The notes beneath the pieces were generated by a model. That model saw only the letters and a list, made by a program, of their open reading frames with translations, made no database searches and was not told where the DNA came from. The position numbers were made by a program, and so were the translations under genes. 64,000 bases of DNA from assembly GCA_964477525.1 (NCBI GenBank), contig CAYZHY010000001.1:1-64000 (forward strand), given 5' to 3'. Positions 18,751 to 27,374 of the stretch are shown in pieces; the stretch's first letter is position 1; the number at the start of each line of letters is the position of its first letter. The DNA comes from PCC-9228 sp964477525. GTDB taxonomy: Bacteria > Cyanobacteriota > Cyanobacteriia > Cyanobacteriales > PCC-9228.

Positions 18751-18902
18751 GAGCGTACCGAGCGTGGGAGTTTGGGAGCCTGGGAGCTTGGGAGCTTGGG
18801 AGCTTGGGAGCCTGGGAGCTTGGGAGATACAATTGGTTGTTTTATCCCATGCCCCGAAGCTCCGATGCCCCCATGCCCCCATGCTCCCATGCCCCGATCC
18901 CC
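18751..18902 (+). repeat. dispersed repeat element with an 8-bp tandem array (copy 1)
   Basis: Begins GAGCGTACCGAGC, then seven units of GGGAGCYT (18766-18821 and a partial), then ATACAATTGGT and a C-rich part made of CCCCATG-like units ending near 18902. The same outer parts occur in inverse orientation at 32399-32473, where the 8-bp array is collapsed to one unit. It starts nine bases after the glgP stop. The array makes an artificial open frame that runs into the next gene. Confidence 0.75.
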
Positions 18903-18922
18903 CTCTTCCCATCACAAAAACT

Positions 18923-19759
18923 ATGTCCGTCTGGCAAGCCGATTTCTACCGTCGTCCGCTAAAAAACGAACAGGGTCAACCTTTGTGGGAACTTTTCCTG
19001 TGCGATCGCACCGGCGAGTTCCGCTATGCCGAGTTTTGCCCGCAAGGATCGGCCAATTCCGGGTGGCTGCAAGCGCAATTAGAAAGCTTCGATGCCCAAC
19101 AGCGACCCGATGCGCTGCACGTATTTCGGCCAGCATCGTTGCCCTTGCTGCAAGCCGCTGCCGACCCCTTGGGCATTTCCGTGGTGCCCACGCGGCATAC
19201 GGCCATGTTAAAACAACTGCTGCGAGAGCGGTTGTTTGTTTACCGCCAAAGTCCCGAATATACAGGGGAAGAATACGATCCTTTAGCCGTGGAACGACCT
19301 GCCCCCGTTCCCGTACCGGAACATCTCTGGGGCGATCGCTGGCGGTTTGCTAATTTAAAAGCGGGGGTCATTGAAGATTTATTTCGCGATCGCCCCATGC
19401 CCTTTAAATCCATGCCCGAGGAATTTTCACCCGTCAACCTCAAACTCGCTTCCACCATCGCCGTTCCCGGCGTCGTAATTGATGGCGGTAGAAATTCCAA
19501 ACGCTTGGGATCTTGGATCGCCGAACAAAATCCCGCCAGAATCGATTACATACCAGGACAACCAGATGGTTTGGTCTTAGAAACGGGTTTGGCAGACCGT
19601 TGGATTTTAGCCACCTTTGAAGATAAAGAAGTAACCGATGCGGGGCATCTCTACCAGCAACGCTTGTTACAAAGTCGCGGCTTGCATTTTCTGCTGGTGC
19701 AACCGGATAACTCGGGAATGACTTATACTGGATTTTGGTTGTTGCTTCGGGAAAATTAG
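18923..19759 (+). CDS. Tab2/Atab2-family RNA-binding protein
   Basis: 278 aa. It begins MSVWQADFYRRP and has the family features WELFLCDRTGEFRYAE, GDRWRFANLKAG and the C-terminal GLVLETGLADRWILATFED with RGLHFLLVQPDNSG. Tab2 in Chlamydomonas and Atab2 in Arabidopsis bind psaB and other photosystem mRNAs and are needed for their translation; the cyanobacterial proteins are homologues presumed to act in photosystem biogenesis. The open frame extends upstream to 18749 but only through the repeat array, so the ATG at 18923 is chosen. It lies between glgP and glgC without obvious functional link. Confidence 0.88.
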   Translation: MSVWQADFYRRPLKNEQGQPLWELFLCDRTGEFRYAEFCPQGSANSGWLQAQLESFDAQQRPDALHVFRPASLPLLQAAADPLGISVVPTRHTAMLKQLLRERLFVYRQSPEYTGEEYDPLAVERPAPVPVPEHLWGDRWRFANLKAGVIEDLFRDRPMPFKSMPEEFSPVNLKLASTIAVPGVVIDGGRNSKRLGSWIAEQNPARIDYIPGQPDGLVLETGLADRWILATFEDKEVTDAGHLYQQRLLQSRGLHFLLVQPDNSGMTYTGFWLLLREN

Positions 19760-19899
19760 CTTTTTGATGGAAGCACTGGCAACAAAAGCGATCGCGGTTT
19801 TTTTTTAAGGCTAGTTTGGCGATCCCCCTTACTGAAGGATACCTGTCAGTCATAAACTGAAAACTGAAGACGACCTTGGCAGTTGAGAGGTTTTTACCC

Positions 19900-21192
19900 G
19901 TGAAACGAGTCTTAGCCATTATCCTCGGAGGCGGTGCAGGTACGCGCCTGTATCCGTTGACCAAACTGCGGGCCAAGCCTGCTGTTCCTCTAGCAGGTAA
20001 ATATCGCTTAATCGATATTCCCGTCAGCAATTGCATCAACTCCGACATCCTGAAAATTTACGTTCTAACGCAGTTTAACTCTGCTTCCCTCAACCGTCAC
20101 ATTACCCGTACTTACAATTTCAGCGGTTTCCAAGAAGGGTTTGTGGAAGTTCTGGCAGCCCAGCAAACGCCAGAAGACCCCACATGGTTCCAAGGAACTG
20201 CCGATGCGGTACGGAAATACTTGTGGCTGTTTAAAGAATGGGATGATATAGACCAATATCTCATTCTCTCCGGCGACCATTTATATCGCATGGACTATCG
20301 TCAATTTTTGGAAACCCATCAGGAAAACAATGCCGATATCACCATTTCCGTACTACCCATTGATGAAAAACGGGCTTCTGACTTCGGCTTGATGAAAATT
20401 AACGACGAGGGTCGCATCATTGATTTCAGCGAAAAACCCAAAGGGGATGACATCAAAAAAATGCGGGTAGATACCACCACATTAGGGCTTCCCTCGGATC
20501 AAGCCGAAAAATACCCCTATATTGCCTCCATGGGCATTTATGTCTTTAACAAAGAGGTAATGCACCATCTGTTGCAGGAAAACTCGCAACACACGGACTT
20601 TGGGAAAGAAGTCATTCCCGCTGCCTCTACTCAATACAATGTACAAGCCCATCTGTTTAATGACTATTGGGAAGACATTGGTACCATCGAGGCATTTTAC
20701 AATGCCAACTTGGCCCTGACCCAGCAACCCCAACCGCCTTTTAGTTTTTACGACGAAAAAGCGCCCATTTACACCCGCGCCCGGCATTTGCCCCCAACCA
20801 AACTTCTAGATGCCCAAATCATGGAATCGATTATAGGAGAGGGATGCATTCTCAAGGATTGCCGTGTGGTGAATTCAGTTTTGGGCGTTCGTTCGCGCAT
20901 TGAAGCAGGCTGCATCATTGAAGACAGCTTGATTATGGGGTCTGACTATTACGAGTCCTATGCCGAACGCAATTCTAGCGCCGATGAAGATAAAATCCCA
21001 GTGGGCATTGGTGCGAACTCCACAATTCGTCGGGCGATTATTGATAAAAATGCTCGCATCGGTCGCCAGGTACAAATTGTGAATATATCTCGTGTAGAAG
21101 AATGCAACCGCGAGACAGAAGGGTATTACATTCGCAATGGCATCGTGGTGATCTTGAAAAATGCCGTTATTCCCTCGGGAACGGTGATTTAG
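19900..21192 (+). CDS. glgC: glucose-1-phosphate adenylyltransferase
   Basis: 430 aa. The N-terminal nucleotidyltransferase domain has LGGGAGTRLYPLTKLRAKPA, the GTADAV and SGDHLYRMDY motifs and FSEKPKG; the C-terminal left-handed beta helix ends with the allosteric region GIVVILKNAVIPSGTVI. It makes ADP-glucose from glucose 1-phosphate and ATP, the committed step of glycogen synthesis, activated by 3-phosphoglycerate in cyanobacteria. GTG at 19900 gives the start seen in most cyanobacteria (KRVLAIILGGG); a TTG eight codons earlier is also in frame. A hairpin with a T-run follows at 21192-21258. Confidence 0.95.
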   Translation: MKRVLAIILGGGAGTRLYPLTKLRAKPAVPLAGKYRLIDIPVSNCINSDILKIYVLTQFNSASLNRHITRTYNFSGFQEGFVEVLAAQQTPEDPTWFQGTADAVRKYLWLFKEWDDIDQYLILSGDHLYRMDYRQFLETHQENNADITISVLPIDEKRASDFGLMKINDEGRIIDFSEKPKGDDIKKMRVDTTTLGLPSDQAEKYPYIASMGIYVFNKEVMHHLLQENSQHTDFGKEVIPAASTQYNVQAHLFNDYWEDIGTIEAFYNANLALTQQPQPPFSFYDEKAPIYTRARHLPPTKLLDAQIMESIIGEGCILKDCRVVNSVLGVRSRIEAGCIIEDSLIMGSDYYESYAERNSSADEDKIPVGIGANSTIRRAIIDKNARIGRQVQIVNISRVEECNRETEGYYIRNGIVVILKNAVIPSGTVI

Positions 21193-21258
21193 AAACACCA
21201 TTGCTTGGTGGTTGGTACGAGCTTGATGCCACGGAAGACGTTCCGATGGTGGTTTTTT
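21192..21258 (+). terminator. possible Rho-independent terminator of glgC
   Basis: AAACACCAT at the stop codon can pair, with one bulge, with ATGGTGGTTT near 21246-21255, closing over an inner hairpin CGGAA-GACG-TTCCG (21232-21245). Six T follow. Judged by eye only. Confidence 0.4.
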
Positions 21259-21430
21259 GACCGAATTTGGCAACGATAACTGGTGGCAACAAAGCAATAA
21301 CAAAAAATAGGGAATGTGGTTTTTTCAAAGGCGATTGGGTTTGGCTGTATTTTGATGAAAAAAAACAAGAAAACGATTTCGCATCCCATTCCCTGTTTTT
21401 TTAATTTTGCGATCGCGAACTTCTCTGGTG

Positions 21431-21898
21431 ATGCCCCATTTAATTTTCCTGATTGGATTGCCGGCTAGTGGAAAATCCTATTCAGCCCAAAAGATGCTCG
21501 CTGAGAAGCCGCAACGGCAATTGATTTCCACCGATGCGATTCGGGAAAAGCTGTTTGGCGACGAAAGCATTCAGGGATCTTGGCTAGCCATCGAAAAAGA
21601 AATTCGGCAACAATTCGTGCAAGCCGTACAACAGGAAAAAGAAGCGATTTACGATGCTACAAACGCTCAGCGACGACATCGTCGAGAAGCAATCGCCCTG
21701 GCACGTTCGGTTGGCTTCACTTCTCTCACTGGCATCTGGATAGACACGCCAGTACAATTATGTATAGAGAGGAACCAACGTCGTCACCGTCAAGTACCAG
21801 AGGACATCATCTGGCGAATGAGTCGCCAACTGAACGATGCACCTCCCAGCGTTGAAGATGGCTTCGATCGCTTGATGCAGTTAGATGGCAGTTCGTAG
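21431..21898 (+). CDS. P-loop kinase of the zeta toxin / polynucleotide kinase group
   Basis: 155 aa. The Walker A motif GLPASGKS is at 9-16. It is followed by ISTDAIREKLFGDES (a Walker-type DxxR segment), IYDATNAQRRHRREAI, and the C-terminal RNQRRHRQVPEDII lid. This is the AAA_33/zeta-toxin-like fold of small kinases that phosphorylate RNA ends or small molecules; substrate unknown. The ATG at 21431 is chosen over an upstream TTG at 21407. It is a monocistronic gene between glgC and the DnaJ-like gene. No antitoxin lies beside it, so a toxin role is unlikely. Confidence 0.75.
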   Translation: MPHLIFLIGLPASGKSYSAQKMLAEKPQRQLISTDAIREKLFGDESIQGSWLAIEKEIRQQFVQAVQQEKEAIYDATNAQRRHRREAIALARSVGFTSLTGIWIDTPVQLCIERNQRRHRQVPEDIIWRMSRQLNDAPPSVEDGFDRLMQLDGSS

Positions 21899-22007
21899 CA
21901 ACGAGAAATCGCTCCCTCCAGAACGCAATCGCCGCTGAGGCTCAGATGAGGTTCAGACTGCGTGGCAAGTAATTTTGTAGACCGTCATTCGGGAAAGGGA
22001 AAGAAAC

Positions 22008-23063
22008 ATGGCTACAACCGACTTCAAGGACTACTACCAAATTCTTGGAGTAAGCAAGAACGCGGGTACGGATGAAATTAAAAAGGCTTATCGCCGCCTG
22101 GCACGTAAGTACCATCCGGATATGAACCCAGGCGATCGCGATGCCGAAGCGCGTTTTAAGGAAGTCAGCGAAGCCTACGAAGTGCTATCCGACCCAGAAA
22201 AACGTAAGAAATACGACCAATTTGGTCGCTACTGGAAACAAGCTGGATCGGCTGGCGCTGGTGGCTATGGCGCTGGCGCTGGTGCCGGTGCTGGTGCTGC
22301 CGGTGCGGATTTTGGTGGCTTTGATTTTAGCCAGTATACCAGTTTCGACGAGTTTCTCAACGATTTGCTCGGCCGCGTTGGCGGACCTGGTGCTGGTGGC
22401 TATCGCCGCAGTTGGAATTACAATACGACCAGAGACCCTGGAATGGGCGGTTTTGGTGGTGGTTTTGAAGATTTCTTTAGCGACTTTGGCGGCGATCGCA
22501 GAACCACCACAACCTCTTCAGCAGCGTTAGACCGAGAAGCCTCCATTACCCTGGATTTTTCCGATGCCTTCCACGGTGTGGAAAAACAACTGGCTATTGG
22601 TTCGGAAGTCTTGAAAGTACGCATTCCGCCAGGTGTCAAACAAGGCAGCCGGGTTCGTTTGCGCGGCAAAGGCAAACCCAGTCCCTACGATTCAAATACG
22701 CGCGGCGATTTATACCTCAGCATCAATCTCAAACCCCACGAATTCTTTTCCTTTGAAGGGGATAATTTGGTATGCGAAGTACCCATTACGCCGGATGAGG
22801 CAGCTTTGGGTGCGACCATTCAAGTGCCTACCCCCGATGGCGAAGTCTCTGTCAACGTTCCCGCCGGCGTTCGTTCCGGTCAAGCTTTGCGCCTACGTTC
22901 CAAAGGCTGGCCCATGCCCAAAAAAGGACGTTCCGACCTATTGGCGCGGGTGACTATTGTACCGCCGAAAAATCTTAGCAATGAGGAACAGCAACATTAC
23001 GAAAAATTGCGCCAGCTGCGTCGCCAAGACCCACGCGCTCACTTACGGAAATACTATCTATAG
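22008..23063 (+). CDS. DnaJ-class co-chaperone (type II, CbpA/DnaJ-like)
   Basis: 351 aa. The J domain spans 8-75 with HPD at 36-38, the motif that stimulates DnaK ATPase. A Gly/Ala-rich linker follows (GAGGYGAGAGAGAG region, about 83-100), then a Phe/Gly-rich part and the two beta-barrel client domains (about 185-335). There is no CxxCxGxG zinc finger, so this is a type II protein. The purine-rich leader GGAAAGGGAAAGAAAC precedes the ATG. It stands alone, without dnaK or grpE. Confidence 0.92.
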   Translation: MATTDFKDYYQILGVSKNAGTDEIKKAYRRLARKYHPDMNPGDRDAEARFKEVSEAYEVLSDPEKRKKYDQFGRYWKQAGSAGAGGYGAGAGAGAGAAGADFGGFDFSQYTSFDEFLNDLLGRVGGPGAGGYRRSWNYNTTRDPGMGGFGGGFEDFFSDFGGDRRTTTTSSAALDREASITLDFSDAFHGVEKQLAIGSEVLKVRIPPGVKQGSRVRLRGKGKPSPYDSNTRGDLYLSINLKPHEFFSFEGDNLVCEVPITPDEAALGATIQVPTPDGEVSVNVPAGVRSGQALRLRSKGWPMPKKGRSDLLARVTIVPPKNLSNEEQQHYEKLRQLRRQDPRAHLRKYYL

Positions 23064-23246
23064 CCTTTGTAGGCTTGGTTGAATTGGTGTTTCCCCGACA
23101 AATCTATTCAAACGCTCTTCGGCGATCGCGATCGCCGTTGTATTTTTTGGGGAATAGGCAAATATATCTTTTAGGCAAAAAATACGCATAATTTACGAAC
23201 TTGAAGAAGTCCTAACTAAAAACTATGGACTGCCCTTCTAACAAAA

Positions 23247-23489
23247 TCATGGACCACCACCTCCACCGCCACCAGCATACCGGCGCGCAATTCTTTCTTC
23301 TTTTTGTTCTTCGTAGTCGCAGCAATGGCAACTATAAGTAATCAAACGAGTCCCTTCTGAAATCGCATCATCTTGAATGGTAATGTTGCTATCGGGACTT
23401 AAAATCTTTAGCTTCCAAAAGAGGGTGAAACACCCTGTACTACAGGACAATGAGGTCGATCCCCGAAAAATGGCTAAATTCCCTGTCAT
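23247..23489 (-). CDS. small hypothetical protein, Cys-rich with poly-Gly tail
   Basis: 80 aa, not recognised. It has five Cys (SCSTGC, CHCC) and ends RRYAGGGGGGGP. It begins 25 bases after the exported hypothetical gene read in the same direction and may be a separate small gene or the out-of-frame end of a broken longer one. Coding status is uncertain. Confidence 0.25.
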   Translation of the reverse strand: MTGNLAIFRGSTSLSCSTGCFTLFWKLKILSPDSNITIQDDAISEGTRLITYSCHCCDYEEQKEERIARRYAGGGGGGGP

Positions 23490-23513
23490 GATGGGAAAGT
23501 TGCTAAATCAAGG

Positions 23514-23759
23514 TCAAAGTCCCACCATCCAAGGCTTTGACGGTAATTGAAGAGAAGTTTTTGTCAAAGTTCCGCTATTGTAGTTTTTGATAGCTTCTGC
23601 AGATGCTGTTGCTTGAGAAACAAGCGTTTCGTTTGTCTGGGCATTGGCAACGCCAAAAAACACTGCACAGAAAAATCCCAACGTTAGGTAACTCAGCCAA
23701 CGAAAGGGATAGGAATACTTTGGCCAGAATTTAGAAAACATAATAGCCGACAAATACAT
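23514..23759 (-). CDS. small exported hypothetical protein, possibly frameshifted
   Basis: 81 aa from the first start, or 75 aa from the ATG at 23741, which is better placed for a signal peptide (WLSYLTLGFFCAVFFGVANA, cleavage after ANA). About 40 mature residues follow. Near the end another frame carries a more protein-like tail (NFSSITVKALDGGTLTLI, stop near 23508), so a one-base indel near 23555-23575 may have altered the C-terminus. Family not recognised. Confidence 0.45.
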   Translation of the reverse strand: MYLSAIMFSKFWPKYSYPFRWLSYLTLGFFCAVFFGVANAQTNETLVSQATASAEAIKNYNSGTLTKTSLQLPSKPWMVGL

Positions 23760-24258
23760 TTTTCCATTGTTGAACCCATCAAAGCAGGTAGCGATCGAAC
23801 ATGTTAGGCTTTGACTTTATAGTAAAATGCTAGCGTAGCGATCGCTGGGCTAAGTGCGAGTTTAATATTTTGTTATAAGTAACGTAAATAATAAGAAATA
23901 ATTATTATGTCATGTTGGTAGCCAAACAGCAAGTAGGAAAGCGATCGCGGGAACTAGGGAAGAACAGATAGCGTTTGTTTTTCTAACGATTGTCCTATAG
24001 AAAAGGGAACCTCTTCCAAATTTTTTGCCCACTACGCTTGGGGCCATTTTGCTGGCAGTGCGCGAAAATAGAAGTAGGTATATCGCCCTTTGGCAGCATC
24101 GGAGTATCGATCGTCCTGCGATCGGGATTTGACAGTTCGCTCAGCCATACCGGTTCGGGACTGTCCCCTTGGGAAATCGCTGTTTTCGCATCTTTTGGAA
24201 ATTGTACGAAAAAAAATTATAGAGAAAAGATAGATTTTTAGAACTTTTTTATTGATTT
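23760..24258. other. intergenic region upstream of the GTPase gene
   Basis: Two HIP1-type sites are present, and an open frame at 23990-24241 lacks coding character. No RNA gene or clear promoter boxes are seen. Confidence 0.45.
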
Positions 24259-25788
24259 ATGAGCGATCGCAATTGGCAAGAAAACCATCAAGAACTCGAT
24301 AGCGTCCTGGCCAACTTAACCGAAATCCAGGAAGAGTTAAACTACAAACAAGCCAAAGTGGCATTGCAAGATTTGGTGGCGAAACTCGACCTCACTCCCA
24401 GCGAATTGGGCGGTTTGCAATCCTACGTGCGATCGCTGACCAATATGCTAGATAAATTGGAGCATTCGGTCGTGCAAATCGCCGCCTTTGGCATGGTTGG
24501 CAAAGGGAAATCTTCCCTGTTGAATGCTCTGTTGGGGCAGCAAAAATTCGATACCGGTCCTTTACATGGGGTGACGCAAACCACGCAAACTGCTAGCTGG
24601 AGTGTTGATGTTTCCTCGGCAAATACTGGAGGTTCCCAACAGGTGTTGCAGGTTTCGATTCCCGGTTTGGATAACTCCGAAATTCAACTGGTAGACACCC
24701 CCGGTTTGGATGAAGTGGATGGGGAAACCAGAGAACAATTAGCGCGGGAAGTGGCGACCCAGGTGGATTTGATTTTGTTTGTCATTTCCGGCGACATGAC
24801 CAAAATTGAATACCAAGCCCTTTCCCAGCTGCGAGAAGCAGCAAAACCGATTTTGTTGGTGTTCAATCAAATCGACCGCTATCCAGAAACCGACCGGGAT
24901 GCCATTTATCAGAAGCTACGCGACGAACGCCTCAAACAGCTTATTCACCCGGATGAAATTGTCATGGCAGCGGCGGATCCGTTGGTTCCCTATCCCGTAC
25001 AGCATAAAGACGGCAGCCTTGGGGTAAAACTCCAACGCGGCGACCCCCAAGTGGAATCGTTGAAGCTCAAGATTTTAGAAGTATTGAACCGGGAAGGGAA
25101 ATCCCTGGTGGCGTTGAATACCACCATCTACGCCCAGAGTATCAATGAAAAGCTCGTACAGCGGAAAATGGAAATCCGCGATCGCACAGCCAATCAGATT
25201 GTTTGGAATGCCGTGATGGTAAAATCAGCAGCGGTGGCGTTTAACCCAGTCACCGTGGTGGATATGATTGGCGCTGGTATTGTCGATGTCAGTATGATTT
25301 TAGCCCTGTCTAAATTGTACGGCATTCCCATGACCCAAATGGGGGCGCTCAACCTTCTGAAAAATATTGTTTGGAGTATGGGGGGGGTTGGCGCTAGCGA
25401 ACTGTTTGCCCATTTGGGATTGAGCGGTTTGAAAGGATTGTTGGGAATGGCCGCAGGTCCCACGGGGGGCGTTTCTTTGGTTCCTTACGTATCGGTAGCC
25501 TTGACCCAGGCAAGCGTGGCGGGGGTAGCTTCCTATGCCATCGGTCAAATTGCCAAAACCTATTTGGCGGCGGATGCTTCGTGGGGAGAAAGCGGACCCA
25601 AAGTTGTTGTTCTGCAAATTTTGGATTCTTTGGATGAAACCAGCATTCTCCACCGGGTGAAAGACGAATTGCGATCGCAAATTTTAAAAAGCCCTTCCCA
25701 TCGCCCATTTCAATCCCATACTCAAAACTGGTCCCATCCTCACGATGAGGAAGATATCGACGATGAATGGGATATCGAACATCTCTAA
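24259..25788 (+). CDS. Era/YcjF-like GTPase with DUF697 membrane domain
   Basis: 509 aa. G1 GMVGKGKS at 78-85, G3 DTPG at 146-149, G4 NQID at 203-206. The C-terminal part (about 320-430) holds hydrophobic, Gly-rich helices typical of DUF697, probably membrane-inserting, followed by an acidic tail (DEEDIDDEWDIEHL). Proteins of this layout are widespread in cyanobacteria and chloroplasts; their cellular role is not firmly known. The start is ATG at 24259. Monocistronic, upstream of cysE. Confidence 0.82.
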   Translation: MSDRNWQENHQELDSVLANLTEIQEELNYKQAKVALQDLVAKLDLTPSELGGLQSYVRSLTNMLDKLEHSVVQIAAFGMVGKGKSSLLNALLGQQKFDTGPLHGVTQTTQTASWSVDVSSANTGGSQQVLQVSIPGLDNSEIQLVDTPGLDEVDGETREQLAREVATQVDLILFVISGDMTKIEYQALSQLREAAKPILLVFNQIDRYPETDRDAIYQKLRDERLKQLIHPDEIVMAAADPLVPYPVQHKDGSLGVKLQRGDPQVESLKLKILEVLNREGKSLVALNTTIYAQSINEKLVQRKMEIRDRTANQIVWNAVMVKSAAVAFNPVTVVDMIGAGIVDVSMILALSKLYGIPMTQMGALNLLKNIVWSMGGVGASELFAHLGLSGLKGLLGMAAGPTGGVSLVPYVSVALTQASVAGVASYAIGQIAKTYLAADASWGESGPKVVVLQILDSLDETSILHRVKDELRSQILKSPSHRPFQSHTQNWSHPHDEEDIDDEWDIEHL

Positions 25789-25881
25789 AAGATATTTGGC
25801 TGCAAAATATCCAAGATACTGTTAACTTCGTTATAGAAACGATACTATAGGAAGCGATTGGTTTCGCCACGAGTAAGACTG

Positions 25882-26628
25882 GTGTTTGAAACGTTTGCTA
25901 CTGACTTCCGTATAATCTTTGAGCGCGACCCGGCAGCCCGTAACTGGCTAGAAGTAATAACTTGCTATCCAGGGTTGCAAGCGCTTTTATTTCACCGCTT
26001 TGCCCACTGGCTTTATCGCCTAGGCATTCCCTTTATTCCACGCTTTATTTCCCATTTGGCCCGCTTCTTGACGGGGATAGAAATTCACCCCGGCGCTCAA
26101 ATTGGGAAAGGGGTCTTTATCGACCACGGGATGGGCGTGGTTATTGGAGAAACAGCCATTGTGGGCGATTACAGCTTGATTTACCAAGGTGTTACTCTTG
26201 GGGGAACTGGTAAAGAAAGTGGCAAGCGCCATCCTACCCTAGGAGAATGCGTCGTTGTTGGGGCTGGTGCCAAGGTTCTTGGCAATATCCAAATTGGCAA
26301 CGATGTTCGGATTGGTGCTGGTTCTGTGGTTTTGCGGGATGTTCCTTCCGACTGTACCGTGGTTGGTATTCCCGGTCGGATTGTCTACCGTTCGGGCGTT
26401 CGGGTTAGCCCCCTCGAACACGGGCAACTTCCCGATTCCGAGGCCAATGTGATTCGAGCTTTGGTCAATCGCATTGAGACTTTGGAAGAGAACGTCCAAC
26501 AATTGCAACAAAAACGTTGCCCCCAGGAAGTAGATGAGTCCGATGCCGAGTCCAACCAAGAACAAGCCCCTAGCTGCCAACTTCAAGATAAGGAAATCCA
26601 GCAGTTTTTTAACGGTGCTGGGATTTAG
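25882..26628 (+). CDS. cysE: serine O-acetyltransferase
   Basis: 248 aa. It begins VFETFATDFRIIFERDPAAR, followed by the helical domain (CYPGLQALLFHRFAHWLY) and the left-handed beta helix with HPGAQIGKGVFIDHGMGVVIGE, GVTLGGTGK and the terminal GIPGRIV. It acetylates serine with acetyl-CoA, the first step of cysteine synthesis. GTG at 25882 matches homologues; a TTG at 25858 would add eight residues. The C-terminus has an extra coiled coil (IRALVNRIETLEENVQQLQ) and an acidic tail. It overlaps the convergent deacetylase gene by four bases. Confidence 0.93.
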   Translation: MFETFATDFRIIFERDPAARNWLEVITCYPGLQALLFHRFAHWLYRLGIPFIPRFISHLARFLTGIEIHPGAQIGKGVFIDHGMGVVIGETAIVGDYSLIYQGVTLGGTGKESGKRHPTLGECVVVGAGAKVLGNIQIGNDVRIGAGSVVLRDVPSDCTVVGIPGRIVYRSGVRVSPLEHGQLPDSEANVIRALVNRIETLEENVQQLQQKRCPQEVDESDAESNQEQAPSCQLQDKEIQQFFNGAGI

Positions 26629-27374
26629 ACGTTTGCTTGATGGAACTTAATGTTCTGACGCGATCGCCAAAGCTGCTCCACCGTAGCCAATTCGTACCCT
26701 TGTTGTAGCAAAGTTCCCACAAGTCGATCTGTAATCTCTGCTACGTATTGACCACCAAAGGCACCATCGTGCAAGACAATGACAGAACCGTCTTCGACTT
26801 GTTGGAGAATCCGCTGCAACACCACCGAAACGCCTGGCTGTTCCCAATCTACCGGTACCACACTCCACATAACTGGGCGATAGTGCCACTGTTGGAGGCG
26901 CTCCAAGGTATGGGGCGCAAACAATCCGTTGGGAGGGCGCACGTCTACCACTCGGTGGGGGTCGATTTGGCAAGCAGCTGCGATCGCTTGTTGCGTTTTT
27001 TGTAAACTTTTATATAGTTCCGCCCTACTTAACTTGACAAAATTTACGTGTTCGTATCCATGAATGCCCAACCAATGTCCCTGTTGGTACACCGCTTGGG
27101 CGATTTCTGGATATCGCTGCACCTGTACGCCCAACCAAAAAAAACTCGCCACCACCCCATATCGCTGTAAAACCTCCAGCAACGCTGGCGTATAGCGAGG
27201 ATGGGGACCATCATCAAATGTCAAAGCCACCTGTCGCTTTCCCGGTTCCCCCGACCACAGGCACTGGGGAAACGTCGGTTTGAGAACCCGATAAACCCAA
27301 GGCAAAATCTGGTGCATTTTTCTCGATCCCCATCGCAACATTGCCCAAACAATCTTCCCGTTTGTCAACCTCAC
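26625..27374 (-). CDS. polysaccharide deacetylase (NodB homology)
   Basis: 249 aa. The NodB domain shows TFDDGPHPRYTPALLEVL (motif 1, the two Asp), HGYEHVNF (motif 2; the usual H-x3-H is kept as H..YEH), RPPNG (motif 3) and IVLHDG (motif 5). It removes N-acetyl groups from a cell-surface glycan. A hydrophobic stretch near the N-terminus is weak, so export is uncertain. The GTG start overlaps the stop of the preceding histidine-kinase gene (GTGA), which indicates translational coupling. Confidence 0.85.
   Translation of the reverse strand: MRLTNGKIVWAMLRWGSRKMHQILPWVYRVLKPTFPQCLWSGEPGKRQVALTFDDGPHPRYTPALLEVLQRYGVVASFFWLGVQVQRYPEIAQAVYQQGHWLGIHGYEHVNFVKLSRAELYKSLQKTQQAIAAACQIDPHRVVDVRPPNGLFAPHTLERLQQWHYRPVMWSVVPVDWEQPGVSVVLQRILQQVEDGSVIVLHDGAFGGQYVAEITDRLVGTLLQQGYELATVEQLWRSRQNIKFHQANV

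Noticed and set aside
18749..18922. N-terminal extension of the Tab2-family gene
   Set aside because: The extra residues are translated from the 8-bp repeat array (GAWELGSLGAWE-like) and have no homology; the ATG at 18923 fits the family.
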